Positions 6,746 through 10,195 of a DNA stretch of 10,195 nucleotides are shown here, piece by piece (position 1 is the stretch's first letter; every line of letters begins with the position of its first letter). The position numbers were made by a program, and so were the translations under genes. The stretch covers positions 1 to 10,195 of the forward strand of contig JAEDGP010000068.1 of NCBI GenBank assembly GCA_016297405.1. Direction: 5' to 3'. The notes beneath the pieces were generated by a model that ran no database searches, had not been told where the DNA came from, and saw only the letters and a list, made by a program, of their open reading frames with translations. The stretch comes from Treponema sp. (GTDB taxonomy: Bacteria > Spirochaetota > Spirochaetia > Treponematales > Treponemataceae).

Positions 6746-8460
6746 TATGCTTCAACCTCTTTACGTTTCATAGTGAACAACTGAACACCAGTGACAAGAA
6801 CAATTGCAAGGAACAATACCATTGCCTTTGCAGTTGCAAGACCAGCCAATTTTTTGGAATAAGCATCAAAGTAGATGTCCATTACAAACGGAACTGTTCC
6901 AGTCTGATAACCTGTCTGACCAATCAAAGCATAAACAAGGTCAAAACTCTTAAGAGCGTTGGCAATAGTCAAGAACAACGAAATTGTCAACGCAGGAATC
7001 ATAAGAGGAAGCGTGATATAACGGAAACGCTGCAAGCCTGTGGCACCATCAATCTTAGCAGCTTCAATAATATCAGTAGGAATATTCTGAAGTCCAGCAA
7101 GATAAACAATCATGTAATATCCTGCCCCCTGCCATATAGCAACAAGTACCAAAAGCCATGGGGTTTTAGCAGAATCTGAAACCCACTCATTTATGCCGGT
7201 AATTGCAGGCAAAAGCTGGGTAAACAGCATGGACCAGATCAGAGCAACGATAACCATAGAAAGCACATTAGGCAAGAAGAATACGGTTCGCAAAATCTTC
7301 TGACCACGAATACCTGAATCCAATGCAAGAGCAAGGGCAAAAGCCAAAAGGTTGATTCCAATCACACTAAAGAAAGCAAAGAACAATGTAAATCCAACTA
7401 CTCCAAGACGGAATTCGGAAACAACCCAACATTTTTCAAGACTGTTCTTGACTTGCGAAATATTATTCGTTCCCTCAACGTAGTTCCAGACAATTTCTGC
7501 ATCTTTTGAATCTAAAGATATATTGTTTCGTTTCAAAAAGTCAGAAGCGGCAATCATGGCTGCGTCATAACTTCCTTTAAGTGTACTTTCATTTACATCA
7601 GCGAAAAACTTTTCAATCTCATCTTCACTTTTAGAAATAGATGCTATGTTACGCACACTGTTTTCCAAATCAAACTGACTAAATTCTTTCTTCAATTCAT
7701 ATTCAGACTTTTCGCTGTTGTAACAATAAGCGTCCTTTATGACACTTATATCCTCTGCTCTTCCATTTCCACCAAGAATTTCTTTTTCAAAGTCCCTTTT
7801 GGAAATTGGACTCTTAAGATAGGCCAAAGATTCATATTTCTTTACCACATCAACTCTTGGATAAAAATCTTCACCAACTTTGCCGGTAAAGATTTTCTTA
7901 TAGTTTTCAAGACCTACAAATTTATATCTTTCCGGCTCATACCCGGCTTTTTTATTCAAAATAAATTCAAGTTTAGCTCTAGTAAAACCACTTACAGATT
8001 TTCTGCTATAGTCGCCAAAAAGAACCGAAACATTCTTTGCATGCTCCCTATCCTTTTCATTAAGTGATTCAAGAAACATGTTTTCATATTTTTTCTGATC
8101 GACAATATAAAAATTGCCTTCCTTTGAAGCAAGGAATTCAACCGCTTCCCTGTCTTCTTTTTTCATTTTTCCAAGGACATCTTTTTCAAATGTATCCTTT
8201 TCAATCATATAAGCACCGCTGAACGAATAGATGCCATTTACATATTCTTTGTCGCCTTCATTAAGATTATCAAGAATTTTTTCCTCAAATTGTTTTTTAG
8301 GCATACTGATTGGAGTTTTCGGTTCAAGACCATCCCAGTTGGTAAAAGAAATACCTATACCGCGGAAAAATGGTGTGATAAAAAAAACAACATACAAAAT
8401 TAGACAAGGGATAATAAAGGCTAAAAAATATAGCCATCGCTTATACTTAGACTCAACCAT
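6745..8460 (-). CDS. CUT1 sugar ABC transporter permease, MalF-like, with repeat-bearing extracytoplasmic domain
   Basis: 571 residues against about 300 for a standard MalF-type permease. TM1 is at about 9-32. A hydrophilic stretch from about 44 to 348 then precedes the other five helices (about 351-380, 391-413, 435-458, 485-510, 541-563). The EAA loop is at 462-488 (DIIEAAKIDGATGLQRFRYITLPLM). The ordinary post-TM1 motif KFVGLENYKKIF survives at 180-191, so the extra sequence is two insertions, one on each side of it. The first contains three repeats of about 33 residues starting at Phe58, Phe91 and Tyr125; a fourth weaker start is at Phe224. In E. coli MalF a large loop at the equivalent place touches the binding protein, so docking is a plausible role. 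The ATG at 8460 is chosen because AGGAG lies eight bases upstream; the 41-codon longer frame crosses the repeat element. Confidence 0.92.
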   Translation of the reverse strand: MVESKYKRWLYFLAFIIPCLILYVVFFITPFFRGIGISFTNWDGLEPKTPISMPKKQFEEKILDNLNEGDKEYVNGIYSFSGAYMIEKDTFEKDVLGKMKKEDREAVEFLASKEGNFYIVDQKKYENMFLESLNEKDREHAKNVSVLFGDYSRKSVSGFTRAKLEFILNKKAGYEPERYKFVGLENYKKIFTGKVGEDFYPRVDVVKKYESLAYLKSPISKRDFEKEILGGNGRAEDISVIKDAYCYNSEKSEYELKKEFSQFDLENSVRNIASISKSEDEIEKFFADVNESTLKGSYDAAMIAASDFLKRNNISLDSKDAEIVWNYVEGTNNISQVKNSLEKCWVVSEFRLGVVGFTLFFAFFSVIGINLLAFALALALDSGIRGQKILRTVFFLPNVLSMVIVALIWSMLFTQLLPAITGINEWVSDSAKTPWLLVLVAIWQGAGYYMIVYLAGLQNIPTDIIEAAKIDGATGLQRFRYITLPLMIPALTISLFLTIANALKSFDLVYALIGQTGYQTGTVPFVMDIYFDAYSKKLAGLATAKAMVLFLAIVLVTGVQLFTMKRKEVEA

Positions 8461-8503
8461 CAAGTAAACTCCTATCACATTAATAAATAAACTTTTTTTT
8501 ATG

Positions 8504-8656
8504 AAAAAAAGTGGGGCTGTCCAATAAGTTTGCATTACGGTGGTTGAGTTTATCGAAACCACCACATTTAGTGTAGCAGTCATTTCAACGAGTGGTTCCT
8601 GAGCCTGTCGAAGGGCTCAATGAGCGCTACACTCATTACTTTTGGGACAGCCTCAC
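8504..8656 (-). terminator. Possible intercistronic terminator/attenuator made by the MITE-like ends
   Basis: Read on the minus strand, the paired element ends form a long stem that is directly followed by seven T (8510-8504). The structure begins 16 bases after the binding-protein stop and ends 43 bases before the permease start. Such structures commonly let binding-protein mRNA accumulate above permease mRNA. The loop between the arms is long but largely self-folded by the internal hairpins. Partial read-through is inferred, since no clear separate promoter for the permeases was found. Confidence 0.5.
8511..8656. mobile_element. MITE-like element with 19-bp terminal inverted repeats
   Basis: The ends 8511-8529 and 8638-8656 are inverted repeats matching at 16 of 19 positions; the core GGCTGTCC is the same at both. 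Inside are nested inverted repeats: GGTGGTT/AACCACC (8539-8545, 8557-8563), AGTGTAGC/GCTACACT (8570-8577, 8626-8633) and TGAGCC/GGCTCA (8600-8605, 8614-8619). No transposase frame fits in 146 bp, so it would be non-autonomous. I see no clear target-site duplication. It fills most of the gap between the binding-protein gene and the permease genes. Confidence 0.7.
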
Positions 8657-8672
8657 ATTATAAAACAAATTG

Positions 8673-9920
8673 TTATTTATTTACAGATGCTTTCCAAGTT
8701 TCATCGATTTTATTGATAACATCAGAAGAATTTGCTTTACCCATCATGTAAGCCTGTGCTCCATTCTTACATGCATTTTCAAATACATCACTTGGATACC
8801 AAGAGAATGCCCATGGATAGCTTCCTTTTTCATCAGTAGACTTTGAAAGGTCCGCAAATGGTCCGCCAAGAGCTGATGCATCCATGTTCTTGAATGGTGG
8901 AACAAGCTTGTATTCATTGAGCCAAAGCTTGCGGCCTTCTTCAGAAGTGAGCCAGTTTACGAACTTCTTTGCAAGTGCTTTCTTTTCATTAGATGACTGT
9001 GAAGAAACTACGAATGTTGAGTCTACGTCAGCAAGAAGCTTGTTCTTTGAAGCATCGTTGAATACAGGGAAAGGAATGAATCCAGCATCAAGTTCAGGGT
9101 TGATTTCTTTTGCAGGACCGTAAGCCCAAAGTCCCTGAACCATCATTGCAGCTTCGCCCTTAGCGAAAATCTGCTGCTGACCAGTTCCGTCAGTTTCTGC
9201 AGCATTCTTGTTCATGTTGTCTTTATAGAAAGTAAGGATATTGAAAAGTTTTGCTGTATCTACAACACCATAAGATGATTTTCCCTCATTCATATCAGCT
9301 ACAAACTGTTCAGGTTCGATTTTCTTTTCTGAAAGAAGCGCTGTATGAACCAGTGTGATGAAATGTCCAACAGACCAGTTTTCCTTAAGAAGTCCTGCAA
9401 ATGGAGCAATTCCTGCATTCTGGAATTTTGCACAAGCTTCCTGAAGTTCCTTGTATGTTTCAGGAACTTTTACGCCATATTTTGTGAACAAAGCCTTATT
9501 ATAGATAATACCGATACCAGCCAAATCCATTGGGATACCATACTGTTTTCCCTGATATGTAACAGACTTAAGTGTACTTGGAGTAACTTTTGTCAAAGCT
9601 TCTTCATTTGAAAGATCTTCAAGATAGCCTTTTGAAGCATATTCTCTAACGCGTGCATAACCCTGCATCTGAAGAATATCAGGCAAAGTACCACTTGCAG
9701 CACGAGCAGACATAGCAGCATCACCATCATTTGGAAGAATGATCATATCAACTGTAACTCCAGGATTTGCCTGTTCAAAAGCTTTTACGATTTTTTTAAG
9801 ACCTTCCTGATTTTCCTGTTTGTAGTAATACAATTCCAACTTTGTACTTTTTTTAGCACAACCAGTAAAAACGGCAGCCCCAAGTGCAAGGGCTGCTATA
9901 GTAGTCATTATCTTTTTCAT
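8673..9920 (-). CDS. Extracellular solute-binding lipoprotein, family 1 (CUT1 sugar importer)
   Basis: 415 residues. It captures the substrate outside the membrane and delivers it to the permease pair encoded downstream. The N-terminus is a lipoprotein signal: basic MKK, a hydrophobic stretch, then the lipobox VFTGC with Cys21 as the lipidated residue. The mature protein starts with the family's first strand (KLELYYYKQE) and helix (GLKKIVKAFEQANPGV). It includes the characteristic hinge segment YGIPMDLAGIGIIYNKALFTKYGVKVPET near 127-155 and the late segment KKFVNWLTSEEGRKLW. GGAGGA lies upstream of the ATG at good spacing. It is first in the operon and probably the most strongly expressed gene. 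Family and role are secure; an oligosaccharide or sugar substrate is inferred from the family, and the exact ligand cannot be told. Confidence 0.95.
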   Translation of the reverse strand: MKKIMTTIAALALGAAVFTGCAKKSTKLELYYYKQENQEGLKKIVKAFEQANPGVTVDMIILPNDGDAAMSARAASGTLPDILQMQGYARVREYASKGYLEDLSNEEALTKVTPSTLKSVTYQGKQYGIPMDLAGIGIIYNKALFTKYGVKVPETYKELQEACAKFQNAGIAPFAGLLKENWSVGHFITLVHTALLSEKKIEPEQFVADMNEGKSSYGVVDTAKLFNILTFYKDNMNKNAAETDGTGQQQIFAKGEAAMMVQGLWAYGPAKEINPELDAGFIPFPVFNDASKNKLLADVDSTFVVSSQSSNEKKALAKKFVNWLTSEEGRKLWLNEYKLVPPFKNMDASALGGPFADLSKSTDEKGSYPWAFSWYPSDVFENACKNGAQAYMMGKANSSDVINKIDETWKASVNK

Positions 9921-9955
9921 TATTTCCTCCGTAAGATAACTTTATATATAATATA

Positions 9956-9984
9956 ATGTTAAGTCGGAAAACATAATTTGTCAA
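9956..9984 (-). promoter_or_regulatory. Probable sigma-70 promoter of the sugar importer operon
   Basis: On the minus strand a perfect TTGACA (9984-9979) is followed after 17 bases by TAACAT (9961-9956; four of six consensus bases) and then a long A/T run. Transcription would start near 9949, giving a leader of about 30 bases before the binding-protein ATG. The weak -10 fits a promoter that needs an activator. Confidence 0.6.
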
Positions 9985-9995
9985 ACAATTACTGG

Positions 9996-10011
9996 AACAT
10001 CATTTGATGTT
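9996..10011. promoter_or_regulatory. 16-bp palindrome upstream of the importer promoter (candidate operator)
   Basis: AACATCATTTGATGTT is an inverted repeat with 7-bp arms and a 2-base centre. It lies 11 bases upstream of the -35 box, with its centre about 54 bases before the inferred transcription start, a usual site for an activator. The loop is too short for a useful RNA hairpin, although six T including the last arm bases follow on the plus strand. The regulator is not in the window. Confidence 0.4.
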
Positions 10012-10027
10012 TTTTAAATCTCTCAAC

Positions 10028-10169
10028 ACGACCGGTCAAGGCACGCTTCGCTCAAGGCCTTGACTCGTCCGTTTTCAGGGGTTGTATTAACCCTAAATAC
10101 GACCGGTCAAGGCACGCTTCGCTCAAGGCCTTGACTCGCTCGTTTTCAGGGGTTGTATTAACCCCTGAA
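10028..10169. repeat. Two tandem copies of a 71-bp hairpin-bearing unit
   Basis: Units 10028-10098 and 10099-10169 are nearly identical; they differ at two adjacent bases after GACTCG and near the 3' end. Each has two inverted repeats: GTCAAGGC/GCCTTGAC (10035-10042 with 10057-10064; 10106-10113 with 10128-10135) and CAGGGGTT against AACCCCTG around GTATT (perfect at 10147-10167; imperfect at 10076-10094). No coding potential is seen. The array lies upstream of the importer promoter, and no further unit follows it inside the window. Confidence 0.92.
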
Positions 10170-10170
10170 T

Positions 10171-10195
10171 CAAAAAAAAGCCGGACTTAAGGAAA
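10171..10195 (-). terminator. Possible terminator half of a gene beyond the window
   Basis: On the minus strand the last bases read AAGTCCGGC followed by eight T (10179-10172). This looks like the right arm and U-run of an intrinsic terminator whose left arm would lie beyond 10195. It would end a minus-strand gene outside the window. Only half can be seen, so the call is weak. Confidence 0.3.

Noticed and set aside
8461..8583. 41-codon N-terminal extension of the MalF-like permease
   Set aside because: It translates the MITE-like element and its T-rich flank. A good AGGAG site precedes the internal ATG at 8460, and the protein there begins with a normal TM1 leader.
8511..8656. A complete insertion sequence
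   Set aside because: The ends resemble IS termini, but 146 bp cannot encode a transposase and no transposase fragment is visible, so only a non-autonomous element is supported.
10028..10169. CRISPR array
   Set aside because: Only two units are present, they are directly adjacent, and there are no distinct spacers between repeats; no cas genes are nearby.

Overview
The window looks like a chromosomal stretch from an AT-rich spirochaete, most likely a host-associated Treponema. This is inferred from the protein style, the suf gene order and the many intergenic repeats; no rRNA or tRNA is present to confirm it. Every convincing gene lies on the minus strand, so transcription runs from high to low coordinates. 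There are two operons and no recognisable phage, CRISPR array, tRNA or transposase gene.

Operon 1 (about 9984 down to 5524) is an ABC importer of the CUT1 (carbohydrate) type. It encodes a lipoprotein solute-binding protein (9920-8673), a MalF-like permease (8460-6745) and a MalG-like permease (6745-5600), and ends at a good intrinsic terminator (5576-5524). No ATPase is encoded here, as is common for CUT1 systems that share an ATPase made elsewhere. Both permeases are much longer than usual because of extra domains in their first extracytoplasmic loop. In the MalF-like protein this loop holds a run of roughly 33-residue repeats. A 146-bp MITE-like element sits between the binding-protein gene and the permease genes. 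Its end repeats can fold into a long stem followed by a U-run on the sense strand, so it probably acts as a partial terminator that makes the binding protein more abundant than the permeases.

Operon 2 (about 5497 down to 218) is a complete SUF iron-sulfur cluster assembly operon in the order sufC-sufB-sufD-sufS-sufU. SufS takes sulfur from cysteine, SufU accepts it, and the SufBCD ATPase scaffold builds the cluster. A 25-bp partial palindrome resembling an IscR/Rrf2-type operator lies just upstream of sufC. The operon is interrupted by a strikingly GC-rich 105-bp stretch between sufC and sufB (70 of 100 bases G or C at 4561-4660, hand count) and by a 100-bp hairpin-bearing gap between sufB and sufD.

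The two window ends hold more repeats. At 1-270 the last 16 codons of sufU plus downstream DNA are duplicated with a 158-bp period. At 10028-10169 a 71-bp unit carrying two hairpins occurs twice. At least four apparently unrelated repeat families therefore sit in about 10 kb, each at a gene boundary.

The most unusual observations are the repeat-bearing extracytoplasmic domain of the MalF-like permease together with the enlarged MalG-like loop, the cysteine-rich SufU tail that lies inside a duplicated repeat unit, and the probable use of a MITE-like element as an intercistronic attenuator. I do not see an unambiguous new defence or mobile system.
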